A stretch of DNA of 64,000 bases, taken from positions 57,094,793 to 57,158,792 of the forward strand of contig CM042084.1 in the NCBI GenBank assembly GCA_023512835.1, in the 5' to 3' direction. Both the position numbers and the translations under genes were made by a program. The notes beneath the pieces were generated by a model, which was not told the origin of the DNA, did not search any database, and saw only the letters and a program-made list of their open reading frames with translations. The stretch is from Taxillus chinensis. Lineage: Eukaryota; Streptophyta; Magnoliopsida; Santalales; Loranthaceae. Below, in pieces: positions 41,700 to 53,690 of the stretch (the stretch's first letter is position 1; every line of letters starts with the position of its first letter).

Positions 41700-44600
41700 C
41701 ATCCTTAATACGGATTTTTCACTAAGGTACATAAGGCTTACTATACTTGAAGATCATAGTTCTTGCCGCTTCTCTCTTAGCTCCATTGTCTCGTCGCATC
41801 GTAAAGGTGGAGTGTTGGCTCCAATGTTTGTCCACGTTAAGAACGATTTGATGAAATGACAAACAAAGGCTCCGCAGCCTATCTCCATCCCATTGTTGTG
41901 GCACTTGCTTCTTGCCCGGAATGTCGCCTTGAGTTTCTCGATCGAACGCAGGGGTGTGATACCCAACTCTTCATATAATCCGGCTTTCTTCACGGCTTCG
42001 TTAGTCGAGACACGAGGTTCCCATTGATTCTTCCTAACGAAGTGCTCCACAACCTCGATGAGAATCGATGAGAATCATCTGCTTGGACCGAATCATGAAG
42101 AGAGCCATCATGAAGTGTGGCGACATGATCCGGTACGGAATGAGGATGGTTGAGAGAGTTTTCCATGGCTTGCTATCCTCAGCAGTTCCGTCAATGTAAG
42201 TCTGAATTAACTCCACACCTGGGAAGATAGCCCTCATTCCAACATGGCAGAACTTCAAACAAGTGCCCATCTTCGTAAAGAGATGGAAACGGCCTCATCT
42301 CCATCTTAGCGGCCCTCGAGAAGTTGTCAATGTCTTCTCGTAGTAAAGAGTCCTTTCTCCGAACAAAGAGTCGAATGTCGGCCGGAGAGAAAGGATACAT
42401 TTCGGAAAGACATCTTTCTCTAGAAAAAGACGCAAAGATAGGCTTTCATTGCCTTGCGCAAGCTTCCATCCGCATCGGGACGGGTCAAACTCCGCATAGG
42501 ATGGGAGGAAGGTATCACTGCGGATGAGGAGGGATGGAGGAGGAGCTCGAGGTGCGGTAGAGGAGCTTGGTTGAGAGAAGCGGCTTCGTTTGGGAATTTG
42601 AACTCCCGAAGCACCGAAGTGGCGGGCCGCTTCTCGGTCCGGGAAGATGGTTGTGGGGCGAAGGAGTAGACGGATCGATGACACTTTCTCCCCCGGTTTG
42701 GCGGATCGCCGGGAAGCAACGGGAGGACGAGCCATCGTATGCGCCGGATCCGCGAAGGAAGTAGATAGTGAATGAACGGAGGTGGCGACAAGATCCATTT
42801 TCTCGCTCAATGGAAGTGGAGGAGTCATTGAGGGCGGAGAGTAGGTGGGCGCCGAGGGCATCAACTTTGGCGGCGATGGCGGAGATTTGGGCGCTTTGAG
42901 CGTGGGCATGGCGGTCCAGTGAGCGGAAAGCACAAGATCGAGTGGACCGTGCCAAAAGAGGCACGCCCAAGTGCTAACTCTGGAGCTTTGGAGGATTCCC
43001 CCCGCAGGAACGGGAGCAGGAGTGCGGTGGGCCAGAGGAGTCCGCAGGAGTAAGCAGAAGGCAGGAGCATCCGGAGCATCGAGGCATCCGGAGCGTCGGA
43101 GGCATCCGGAGCATTGGAGGCATCCGGAGCAAGAGACCCGCTTTGACCGGACAAGTCAACCACGGGAATCGCGGCGGCAGGAGAAGAAGGTCCAGCCTTA
43201 GCGGTAGAGGGACTTCGGGTAGCAGTGGCCGGGCCGGAGGGTGTAGGGAACGACACATCGGGAATGGCGCCGGCGTAAGAAAGCCGTGGTCCAGATTCCG
43301 GATGATCATAATCTCCGGGGATTGGGTATTGCGGGTGTAAAACACCCGGAGATCGGTGTCGGGAATGGAAGAGGTGTGGGCTAGGCTGAAACGGAGCCGG
43401 AGGTCCGTTAAGGTGACGGCGGAGAGATGGTCAAGGTAATCTCGGGGTTGAGGTAGAGGAGGCAAGGGGGCTTCCTGGAGAAGCGGCGGGACATCAGCGG
43501 TGGCGACGGCAATCGGTATCAACCGCAGCAGCTATAGCGGATGTGGAGGGAGTGGGGACATCGGCAGCGAGGGGGCCGAGGAAACAGCTTTAGACGCACC
43601 GCGCCGAGAGGGCCCCGCAACCTCGGACGGTTCAGCACGGACGCTTGGGCGGGAGGCCCGTGAGTGGGAGGGCGCAGCAACGGACCGAATCCGGGAGGAT
43701 TGGTGTGCGTAACCGACCTCGTGGGCTTGGCGTCGGAGGGGTCACCAACGAGCCGCCTTGTTGTTCCAGGGCAGGGAGAACGCGGAGTGCTACATTGGGT
43801 CGGCGAGCGGTCATGCTCCCGTCCGGCGTAAGATGACGAAGGTAAAGAGCCGAGGGAAACGAGACACCATCAACTTGGGCGAAATGGTCCGGACGAAGAT
43901 GCCGGAAGACCATGCCGAGGATGCGCCCGAAGGAATGGTTTTTGAGACCATTTTGTAGCAAACGAAATAAGAACATCCCCCAATCCATTGGAAGACCTTC
44001 AAAGACGCCGTACATGGCCAGTAGAAGATCGTACGGAACCGAGTCCAGGGCGGATGTGCGAGCCAGGGAGGCATCGACTTAGAATAATCGCCATACATCG
44101 ATAGCGACCCTGGAAGGATTTCACCTTGTATTCCTTCCCTTTGGTCGTGCACCCCATAGAAGCCGCCATCGGTTCGGCATCCGGACGTTGTGGTTCACCA
44201 AGAGGAAGGTGAAGAGCGGCGCGGAGAACGCCGGAGTGATGATGATGGATTCACCGCGGACATGAGAGGTTATGGAATCGGTGGTGCGGCGAATCCGTTG
44301 GTAATACTCAAGAATGTCATCGATAAAAAGATCGATGGGATTGGAGACCAGGTTGAGTATATGCGAGGCTTCAAGAAGAGGGCGAAGCTGGTGAAACCAA
44401 TCCGGAGGATCAGAGACAGCATTCCAATCAACGAGATGGCCGGGATTGACGCCGGAAAGAAAGATTCGGGTGCCATTGCAGAGTTGATGGGAAGGAAAAG
44501 AGGAAAGGTGAGGTCTTGACAGTAGAAGGAGCAACGAGAGGGTTAGGGATTTGAAATGAGCAATACTCGTGCTTCGCAGAATGATCGTAACATATAAGAC

Positions 44601-44891
44601 CGAGTCCGCAAATGTTAGCGGGTCTAGGAATGTGGGAGTGAGGTGGGGACCCGCGCGACATGCTGATGTCATTTGTCTGGATATCGAGGCGTCTCCGAAT
44701 AAAACGATGTCGTGGAGACCGCATGACCAAGTAGAGATTACAACTGGTTGCCATCCAGAGAAGTGTGTGTGCAACCCGAGATAGGCATTTAATGAATCAT
44801 CATTATTCCTCCTCAAAAGCATGCGACATAAGAGTATACGTGAATTGTCACAATTGAACAAAGTCAGGAGTCCGGAGGAAAGAGCCGACAC
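41700..44891 (-). pseudogene. E5 additional (env-position) ORF, broken
   Basis: About 3.2 kb of GC-richer sequence with open pieces in several frames lies downstream of RNase H, where Sireviruses carry a gene of unclear role often called env-like. The best-preserved parts are 43811-44152 and 43632-44015 (MYGVFEGLPMDWGMFLFRLLQNGLK), a Pro-rich middle, a short repeat of Asp-Ala-Ser-Pro type (about 43050-43140), a heptad-like segment (QISAIAAKVDALGAHLLSAL, about 42840-42900) and 42034-42270 (RIMSPHFMMALFMIRSKQMIL). The MYGVFEGL region loosely recalls domains in other plant retrotransposon extra ORFs. No signal peptide or membrane segment is evident to me. Read error at CAG/CTG may cause some breaks. 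Confidence 0.6.
43050..43140 (-). repeat. In-frame short tandem repeat in the E5 additional ORF
   Basis: Units of about 15-18 bp with GAGGCATCCGGAGCA (+ strand), giving a short repeating Pro-Asp-Ala-Ser peptide on the minus strand. Confidence 0.7.
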
Positions 44892-46146
44892 TCATCCGGA
44901 GTTAATAATATTCGTGAAAGAGTATCCGGATGAATAATAGACCTCGTCCGTCATAAACAGAGTTTGGTGAGAATGTAGAGTAGATCCCTTTGCAGTCAAT
45001 AAGTCGAAGAGAAGAGAAGTACCACAACACTTCAAATCCGAGACTATGGACTGGATTTATCAATATGGTTGCAAAGAAAATCTGAACCTGTAGCTAAATA
45101 AAGATATACGGAAAATACAAAGGCTGAACAGGCAAGGATTAGTACGGATTGGAGAAGATAATCAGTGAAAAACAACATAATCCGAACTAACAAGAAACAG
45201 AACTCATGCATGGCAAGGAATGTAGTAGACGTACGCAATGTGAAAGTGATCAATATTACTGAGTCAGGGCATATGTCAGATAGCAATACACAGGTTCATA
45301 TAGGTCAACATAGCGAAACCGTCTTGCTGAACAGCGTAGCTAAGATTAATTAAAGATCATATGATTTGGCTTCATTAGGATTCATGAGTGTGAAATGATA
45401 AGGTGAACACATGTCAAAAGAATGCAGATGATTAGTCGATTAAAATGCATGGTTGAAGAAAGAAAATACATCCACACATGCCACTTTTCCGATTTAAAAC
45501 AAGCATGTCCAGTCAAATCCGAAGTAACAGCGTAGAGGAGGGAGAATCCGAGACATATTAGGGGTTCATTGCTGCTCCCCCGTAGATCATTTAATCCTCT
45601 CAATGAAAAGCTCCCCCTCGGATAGACAATCAAGGAAAAAGGTCATGAGACATATACGGGGGGTATTACTGAATAAAATATAAAGCATTTTCTCCCCGTA
45701 GATTGTGCAATCCTCTCGGTTGACCGTTCCAATTTGTAGTTCAAAGACCGTCTATCTTATTAGAAAACTATACTTCGTGAGCTTCATGAATACGTTTGTG
45801 TATTCATCCACCAGGCATTCCAAGGTAGCCCATTTCACTTCTTCAACTATGCACGTTAATAGAGTAATCTAAATGAACATGCTTTGGTCATGTGGTGATT
45901 AATGGATGTGAAGATCATGAATCCGATCGAGGTAAATCATATAAACCGTAATTATGTTAGCTTTAAACGACTTCATCAGAAACGCAAGCATCCTCCCATA
46001 ATGAGGTTGAGATTAATATCGAAGCATGAAACCGTTGAACAAGTAAGTATGATCAGCAATACAGCAGAGAGTTTCTACTACTTTCGGTAAACATACAATG
46101 CATGGTCCGTGAGTAAATATACTTGTTGGGTAACTCAAATGAGAAA
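44892..46146 (-). other. E5 spacer between RNase H and additional ORF, with polypurine-like tracts
   Basis: Mostly non-coding. Several G-rich purine tracts on the minus strand lie at about 45570-45715 (complements of CTCCCCCGTAGAT, GCTCCCCCTCGG, TCTCCCCGTAGAT). Repeated polypurine-like tracts away from the LTR are known in Sireviruses. Confidence 0.55.
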
Positions 46147-47760
46147 CTATGCAGAGAAGTCGAGCATACCTAATCGGAAGAGTAGTTCAGAAAACCTTGC
46201 ATCAGGTAGAGGCTTTGTAAATATGTCTGCTAATTGATCTTCGGTGGCAACATGTTCCAAGTGAAATATGGTTTTTGAGAACATGATCGCGTATGAAGTG
46301 ATACCGGACCTCAATGTGCTTCGTCTTAGGATGCATGACAGGATTGTTGCTGATGGCAATTGCACTAGTGTTGTCACAGTAAAGTGGAATAGAGGACATG
46401 GTGAATCCGTAGTCAGTAAGTTGACTTTGCATCCAAAGTAGTCATGCGAGCAAGAACTTCCAAAGCTATATATTCCGCCTCAGCAGTAGAAGTTGATATG
46501 GAATTCGCTTCTTCATCAACCATGAGATCAATCTATTTCCAAGAAACCGACACGTACCGCTTGTGCTTTTCCCTGTCGATGCGACATCCAGCGAAGTCGG
46601 CATCGAGTACCCGGATAAGGTGAAGTTGGACTCCTTTGGGTACCAGAGGCCCAAATCCATCGTCCCTTTGAGATACCTTAATATCCGTTTTACATGAAGC
46701 ATATGTGACTCCTTGGGATTTGCCTGATATCGTGCACAAATGCAAGTTGCAAACATAATGTCCGGGCGACTTCGTCGTAAGATAAAGCAAGGATCCGATC
46801 ATCCCTCGTAGTCAGTCACATTTATCGATATGCCGTCCACATCCGGATCTAACTTGGCATCGACAGGCATTGGAGTTTTGACGGGAGATGAACCTTCCAT
46901 ACCAAACTTCTTAATAAGATCGCGAGTGTACTTAGCCTGATTGATAAAGATTCCTTCCTTTAATTGTTTGACTTCAATTCCAAGGAAGTAGGACGGTTCT
47001 CCCATCATGCTCATTTCAAACTTGCCTGTCATCAACTTAGCAAACTCTTCACAAAGCTTCGGATTCGTTGATCCGAAAATGATATCGTCCACGTATATTT
47101 GTACGATCAAAGTGTGTCCTTTCTCTTGTCGTAGAAATAGGGTGGTGTCTATCTTCCCTTTTTGGAAGTTATGAGCAAGTAGGAATTCCGACGGTGTGTC
47201 GTACCAGGCTCTTGGAGCTTGCTTCAAACCATATAGAGCTTTCTCAAGTTTGTAGACAAGATGTCCTGCCTTAGGTTCAATGAAGCCGGGAGGTTGTTCA
47301 ACATACACCTCCTCTTGAAGGTCTCCATTCAGAATGCGCTCTTGACGTCCATTTGATAAACTATGAAGTTTTCATATGAAGCATACGCGTAAACATTCGG
47401 ATTGCCTCAAGTCTTGCGACCGGAGCAAAGGTTTCATCATAATCTATTCCTTCTTCTTGACGATATCCTTTGGCTACCAGTCCGCTTTGTTCCGGATTAC
47501 TATTCCATCCGTATCAAGCTTGTTCTGGAACACCCATTTAACGCCAATGACTTGCCGAGACTTAGGCCTTGGTACTAAGGTCCACACATTATTTCTCTTA
47601 AATTGATTCAGCTCTTCTTGCATGGCCTCTATCCGGTTTGAATCTTGAAGAGCTTCATCTACCACCTTTGGTTCTATTTGAGATAGAAAGCATGAGTAAA
47701 GACTCATGTTTGAGGTGGCTGCTCTTGTTCTTACACCAACAGTAGGATCACCAATCACTT
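46147..47760 (-). pseudogene. E5 reverse transcriptase-RNase H (Copia type), frameshifted
   Basis: 47474-47758 has the RT start (EAMQEELNQFKRNNVWTLVPRP, IGVKWVFQNK). 46799-47308 has MYVEQPPGF, KALYGLKQAPRAWYD and the active site IYVDDIIFGS (Asp-Asp at residues 74-75 of that piece). 46466-46802 and 46147-46432 have the RNase H blocks (RILRYLKGTMDLGLWYPK, LYCDNTSAIAISNNPV, KHIEVRYHFIRDHV, DQLADIFTKPL). 47309-47473 is in another frame. RT plus RNase H copy the RNA genome; in Copia they come after integrase, as here. Confidence 0.9.
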
Positions 47761-47940
47761 GATCCGAGGGATGGTTTCGGGTCCATCTATAATTTCGTGC
47801 ATGTGTTGGTTGATCTTGAACAATTTGAAGCTCTTCCAGATTGGGTGGTTCGGTTGTATCAACCTGATTGAGCTTCGCCCGTAATTAGAGGTACGGATGA
47901 ACTAGTTGGTTCTGCAACACTTGTTTCTTCCAAGTGTTAA

Positions 47941-49480
47941 CTAGTCCGGACGAACTTGAAGGGGCCCCGGGAATTTGTGTATCCGTAGGAGTTTGTCCGG
48001 AGCTAAGTGGTAGTCCGGAGTCGAATCATCCGTAGCATCATCCATAAAATTTCGTTGTGTCTCGCTGATGCCACGTGGTTGGTCAGGATACCGGTCAGGA
48101 TGTGTAACAGGGATATTCATAAACTTCGAGTAATCGACGTTGCTGTCCATGACTTGCATATTGGAATTTGAAGGACCGACTTTTGACCAAACAAGATTAG
48201 CTTCATCAAAGGTTACATGGATAGATTCTTCAACTTTAAAAAGTTTTCTATTGAAGACCCGATAAGCCTTGCTATGAAGTGAGTATCCGGCAAAAATCCC
48301 ATCATCGATTTTGGTTCAAATTTATTCCGGGTCTCTTTGCCATTTATCAAGATATAGCAAGTACACCCAAAGGCTCGAAATGTGAAATTGAAGGTTTTCG
48401 TCCTCTCCACATCTCATAGGGTGTTTTCATGGTAGATTTATTTATTAGAGTTCGTTTCGAACATAGCAGGCAGTGGACACAGCTTCAGCCCATAGAGCGA
48501 GAGGAAGCGTTGCCCCTGCTAACATGGATCTACCAGCTTCAACTAAAGTTCGATTCTTGCGCTCAGCTACCCCATTTTGTTGTGGGGTTCGGGAGCAGGA
48601 GAAGTCATCTTTGTATGCCCTGTTTCGAACAATATGATCTCATTTCGAAAAGTCAAATTTCGGACCATGATCACTCCTGATGCATTTAATGCTCGGTCCT
48701 TGTGAGTTGCTTATCCAGTTGAAGAGATCTACAAGATGTTCAAAAGTTTGATCCTTTGATTTCAGGAACATCACCCATGTGTATCTGGTGTAATCATCGA
48801 TAACCACAAGAGTATATCTCGCACCAGCTAGTGATGAAACGGATATAGGACCACATAGGTCCATATGAAGAAGTTGCGAGAGGAGCAGTTATTGAGTTAA
48901 CCGATTTGCTCTTAAAGCCGTGTTTGGTCTCGTTTACCAAGTTGGCATTCTCGACAGAGAGTGTCTCCTGGAGAACTTGAGTTTGGGTAGACCAGTGACA
49001 AGATCAAGTGACGCCAATTTAGACAAAGTCTTAAAATTTAAATGTGCGCATCGCTTGTGCCATAACCAACTATCTTCATCTGTTGCTTTCGTGAGGAAGC
49101 ATACCAGGTCGAAGAATTATTTCTTAAGACCACTGAATATATGTCCCCATCTCTTGATCTGGATAACTTAACGTCTCCAGGATAAGTTTTCTCTTCATCG
49201 TAAGGTGTTGGACAAAAAGGAAACAAGAAATCCTTTGTCACATAGTTTATCGACACTTAGCAAATTATGCTTTAAACCTTCGACTAGTGCAACTTTAGTG
49301 ATTGATACACGACCGTTAGTTAAAGTGCCATACCCGACAGTCTTACCTTTCTTTGTTGTCGCCATATGAAACGGATGGACCTTGTTTATCATTAACTTCT
49401 ACAAGCAGAGTCTGGTCACCCGTCATATGTCCAGGAGCATCCACTATCAAGAATCCACTTGCTTTGATTGATCTTTAACT
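47941..49480 (-). pseudogene. E5 protease and integrase (Copia type), frameshifted
   Basis: The protease motif DSGCS lies near 49450-49475, followed by LVEGLKHNLLSVDKLCDKGF (49195-49392). The GAG-pre-integrase zinc segment lies around 48905-49060. The integrase core starts in 48640-48864 (MDLCGPISVSSLAGARYTLVVIDDYTRYTWVMFLKSK, catalytic Asp in IRSDHG). It continues in other frames to about 48210 (FRAFGCTCYI), then a variable linker to 47941. Order protease, integrase, RT identifies Ty1/Copia. Confidence 0.87.
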
Positions 49481-51592
49481 TCAAGTGATCCGGCAATTCA
49501 TTCCAGAGATGCTCCTGAAAGACAACAGTTTACACTTTTGGTGCCCAAACTTGTTTCGGGCGGTTAGAGTGAGCAGCAGATTGTCAACATTTACGGATTT
49601 GATTTTGTTAGGACTCTTAGCTTTCCACGTTGACATTAACTCGTTAGTTTCGGCTGCTTCTTTTGTTTGGGTTTTCTTGGGAGAGACACTCCTTTTAGAT
49701 TTAGATCTTGTTTTGCTCGAAGAACCCCTTTTATTAAACTGATCTTTATTTGATTGAAATTGATTACAAAGCCAGTTATCGAGATAGACTCCAACATTCA
49801 TAGTGATAATGACCCATTTCCCTACGGATGGAACAGACACTATAATGTGAAGTACAAACAGGGGATACGGTCTCTTAGATTTTACGAGCTTTTTCTACTC
49901 GTTCCTCGTGGCCTAATCCATTACGTTTGGGTGACGCGCTCTTGACCCTAAATGCGTCGGCCTTAGCCTTGTCTTTCTTTTTGGGTGCTACGGTTTTGGC
50001 TTTAAGCGCAGCAGCCTTCCCTTCATCTTTAGTTACGGGTGCTACCGCTTCGGGAAGTGCGATAACGGCCTCGTTCTCCACGATCATATACTATGGTGCC
50101 ACCTGAAATGAAACCATCCAACGGTTTAGATGTACTAACAGGATATAAGTTGGTTAGTTTAGGAGTGAAATCCAGGAGGACACTCAGTAGCTTGAGCTAT
50201 GGAGGTTGATGGTTCAGAACCTAGGCCAGGTTTGACTCGAATGTCGTCAAGGGTCGATCCTAAAGGTAGAGGCTATTTCCCCGGATTTTAGCCACTTACG
50301 ATTTATTTCCTTTTCCTGTTCAGTTCATTTTCGAGTCTTTTCACTATAACTTTTAGGCCTGAGAGATTGGTATTTAACAAATGATTTTCAGCTCTTAGAT
50401 CATGATACCAAGCTTCCTTTCCTCGAAGTCGACGACGTCCTTTTCGAGTCTATTAATAGTAAATTCGAGACGTTTATTCCGACTTTCCATATCTTTGTAC
50501 ATTTGAGTAATTATTAGTCTCTCATTCTTTTCATAATCACATGCAATAGTAAGAGATTCTAATTTACTCAGGAGCTCGAGAGATAGAAGGTACCTCAAGC
50601 ATTTGCCATGAGGCGGACGTTCGGCTTAATGGTCGGCTCATCATCCGAGGATTCCTCCTCTTCTTCCGAGCCACTCATGTATTTTGTCACGAGCGCCTTT
50701 CTCTTGCTCTTGCTGTTATCCGAGGTGGAGCGGCGAGGATTTACCTTGTCACTTTTCTCGGCCACCTTTACTTTGGACCCGCATTCCTTGGCCCGGTGAC
50801 CGGTTTTCCCACAGTTGAAACATTCCTGGGAACCGGTCTCCCGGTCGCTCCTTCCAGGTTGGAACGATGATGATGAGCGTCTTCGATCCCTTTTCTGCTT
50901 TTCCGTAGGAATCGCTCAAAGGATTTGACAAGAAGGGCTATCTCCTCCTCCTCGTCGAATCGAATTGTCGGATACGTCCGTATCATCATTCCTCGGTATG
51001 TTTAGACATTCTGGTAGCTTTGAGAGCTACCCCCTTTTCTTTCCGAGCTATTTTCTCATCTCTCGTCGAGTACTTAAACCTGACTTCGTGAGTCCGCAGC
51101 TCTCCATATAGTTCTTCAAGGGGAACATACTTCCGGTTTTTGTCGATTGCATCCGGAGTTGTTTGCAGTAGTAGCGATCCGGCAAGGAGCGAAAGAACTT
51201 GTCATTGATCTGGGATTGAGAGTAATGCTCATTGACAGTCTTCGGTTCAAGTATGAGCTTGCCGAATCTCCGATAGATGCTTTCAAGTGATTCGCCCGGT
51301 TTATGATTAAAACTCTCAAAGTTCGTCTGAGAGTACAGATCACATCTGCATCTGGGACCGACTCCCCTCATAGAGGATTGTCGTTTGTCCCAAACGGCTT
51401 TCTTTGTCGTGCGGCCCTGGACGTCGTGGAAAGCCTCGGAATCCAAAGACGATGTAACATAAGCCGAGCCTTTTCACTAGCGCCTTGCCAGGCTCTTTCA
51501 TCGTTGGTAAGTTCAGGATCGGTCTTTGGCCTCCTTACGCCATGTTCTCCGATAGTCATCGGAATTGGAATCTCCGATGAAGACATGGCCAC
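49481..51592 (-). pseudogene. E5 gag (Copia type), frameshifted
   Basis: The N-terminal pieces are 51368-51592 (first Met near 51590) and 51048-51446, with NFESFNHKPGESLESIYRRFGKL and KFFRSLPDRYY of the UBN2-type Gag. A CCHC zinc knuckle lies near 50785-50825 (C-x2-C-x4-H-x4-C with core CGKTGH), bordered by acidic Ser-rich sequence at 50640-50680. The middle piece 50395-50598 looks coiled coil (KDMESRNKRLEFTINRLEKDV). Basic Lys/Ala-rich pieces follow (49875-50087, 49481-49840). The long coiled-coil Gag is usual for Sireviruses. Frame breaks are frequent. Confidence 0.82.
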
Positions 51593-51879
51593 ATAAGATG
51601 ATCATGGCAAACCATAAACATCTTCATGCGAGCTTTCCACCGGGAGAAAAGCTCGGGTGTGAATTTGGGCGGTTTCGTTAGAGTAAACCCAAAACTCCGT
51701 GGTTGAGAAGCGGCGGCAACAGCAGTTGTGGTGGGTCGACATTTTCACCGCTCGCTTCGATTCGGGATGGGCTCCTGTGCACCTCCGGAGTTAAGGCGAG
51801 TGTTGAATAGCATACCGCTTTCTTCGGCCATTTCCGAGATTGAAAGAGTGGGATCTCTACTTAGAACGAAGTAGAACTT

Positions 51880-51890
51880 GCTCGATACCA
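51880..51890 (-). promoter_or_regulatory. E5 primer binding site (tRNA-iMet type, one base short)
   Basis: Minus strand reads TGGTATCGAGC two bases inside the LTR. It lacks an A relative to E2's site, as E3 does. Confidence 0.85.
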
Positions 51891-51892
51891 CT

Positions 51893-53065
51893 TGATGGTC
51901 CCTTGGAGCCTAAAGGGGGGGGGTGAATAGGCTCTTATTCGAACTCTTTCTTTTCTCTCAAGACACAAAGACTTATCTAGTTTAAGTGATAGAATCACTC
52001 AGGAAGATAACCAGGATAGTGGAAGTATTTTATTTTATTATCACAAGGTGATTACAACAAAATAGAAGCAAACACTCTCTTACACTCGTTTACAACAATG
52101 AACTCACATACTAGCCAAGTTCCTTTTCTATTTTTGCCCACCTAAGCACACCTGTACATGAAGTATAAGTATGAATATTTATACAAAACATTCCTAAGAG
52201 ACAACCTTGGAACTTGAAGTTCCGGAATGCGTTCAGCACTAACTATCCCTCGGTAATCTGTCTGCCTTGACTGCTGCGGATTGTGGAGCTCAAGATCTTG
52301 GATTTGAAGAGTATAAGTGTCTTTGTGAGTTCCGAGATACAATTAAGGTTGTGTCCACATATCCGGATGATCCACGTGTAAGATTCTTCTTGTTCTAAAT
52401 GCATTCGTCTTACATCGGGACAAGACGAGCCGATAACTTTAAATGCGGTTTTGTTGGAGCAAGTGTCTTCTTGGTCCGGTGTAATTTTCCTTACTCCGTA
52501 GTTAATGAAGCTCGGAACCTTACTCCGTGTCAGTGGTTGCTTACTCCGTATCTATTCAGATCGGAATCCTTAGTCCGTGTCGCTTCCTTACTCCGCATGT
52601 AAGTTCCTTACTCCGCATGTAGGTTCCTTACTCCGCATGTAAGTTCCTTACTCCGTATGTAAGTTCCTTACTCCGCATGTAAGTTCCTTACTCCGTATGT
52701 AAGTTCCTTACTCCGGGCGAGTAATAAGTCCGGATTCCTTACTCCGCATCTGGTTTCTTTACTCCGCATCTATTTTCCTTACTCCGCACTTATTTTCCTT
52801 ACTCCGCACTTATCCTTTAAGTTCTTAGTCCGTAGGATTGTTCCTTATTCCGTATGTATTTGTTACTTGGTTATTTACCAAGTGTTTGACGACACTAACT
52901 CTTGTCCGGATCGGGATTATGTATCCTGTCCTTAGCTTTGCTCTCACGAGTGCATCTTTGGATTAGTGACATACCTTCGCAATGATCAAATAAACACAAA
53001 AGATCTCGAGATCAAATTACATAAGGCTTTATCAGCATTATCCAAATTCTGGGTTTGATCCAACA
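51893..53065 (-). repeat. E5 5' LTR (1.17 kb)
   Basis: Near-identical to 40422-41578. The net length difference is explained largely by one more 20-bp unit. Followed by CTTTG. Confidence 0.93.
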
Positions 53066-53070
53066 CTTTG
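53066..53070. repeat. E5 target site duplication, right (CTTTG)
   Basis: Identical to 40417-40421. Confidence 0.93.
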
Positions 53071-53169
53071 TATATATACTGGTCCAAGTGGAAACAAAAC
53101 TATCAATGTGGGATACACATGCACATGAAGAACCAAAAACAGGGTAGATTCTAGTGCAACTTAAAAAAT

Positions 53170-53690
53170 TCATAACTTTCTCTAATGAGCTCCGATTAAT
53201 ATCAAATTGGTCTTGTTTTGCTCAAAATTCTATTAGCTATATTTTGAAATTGGAATCACTCGATAAGGATCAGCCATTTTGGAGACATTTATGAAAAATC
53301 AAATAGGGGTACATGGTGAAGTGGTCATTCTACCTATTAGTTTCAAAAAATCATAACTAATTGCATATAGACCGAAATGACCTCAAATCAGATGGAAATG
53401 ACAAATAAAGATGTTAGCTAACCAACATAATTTTCCTTGTTCTATTCTAGTAAGTATCGAGAAAGTTATTAGTAAAACAATATACTATACATTGTTATTC
53501 AATCCAAACTTGATTACTAACTTTAAAAAATCATAACTAATTGTATAGAGACCAGAATAACCTCAAATAAGTTGAAAATGATAAATAACGATGTTTACTG
53601 ACCAATGAAATTGACCTTTTTCAATTCCAATAAGTATTGATGAAGTTATTGGCAAAACAAGACACGCGTTTGAAATTCCCAGATACGCAC
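53170..53690. repeat. Three diverged 180-bp tandem units
   Basis: The phrase AAAAATCATAACTAATTG recurs at 53345 and 53525, and a weaker relative (AAAAATTCATAACTTTC) near 53166. Each is followed by a CTCAAAT or ATCAAAT phrase and a GTTATTGG/GTTATTAG phrase. Period 180 bp. No coding. Confidence 0.6.

Larger units (their letters stand above)
40422..53065 (-). mobile_element. E5: complete Sirevirus-like Ty1/Copia element (12.6 kb)
   Basis: LTRs 40422-41578 and 51893-53065, iMet-type PBS, gag, protease, integrase, RT, RNase H in Copia order on the minus strand, then a long extra coding region before the 3' LTR. The extra 3' gene, multiple polypurine-like tracts and the RT wording (DDIIFGSTNPKLCEEFAKLM) fit Sireviruses. 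LTRs are nearly identical and the target duplication is perfect, so insertion is recent. Coding frames are heavily interrupted. Confidence 0.93.

Noticed and set aside
42454..43958. Plus-strand frames inside E5
   Set aside because: Antisense to the GC-rich extra ORF. The minus strand is the coding strand of the element.
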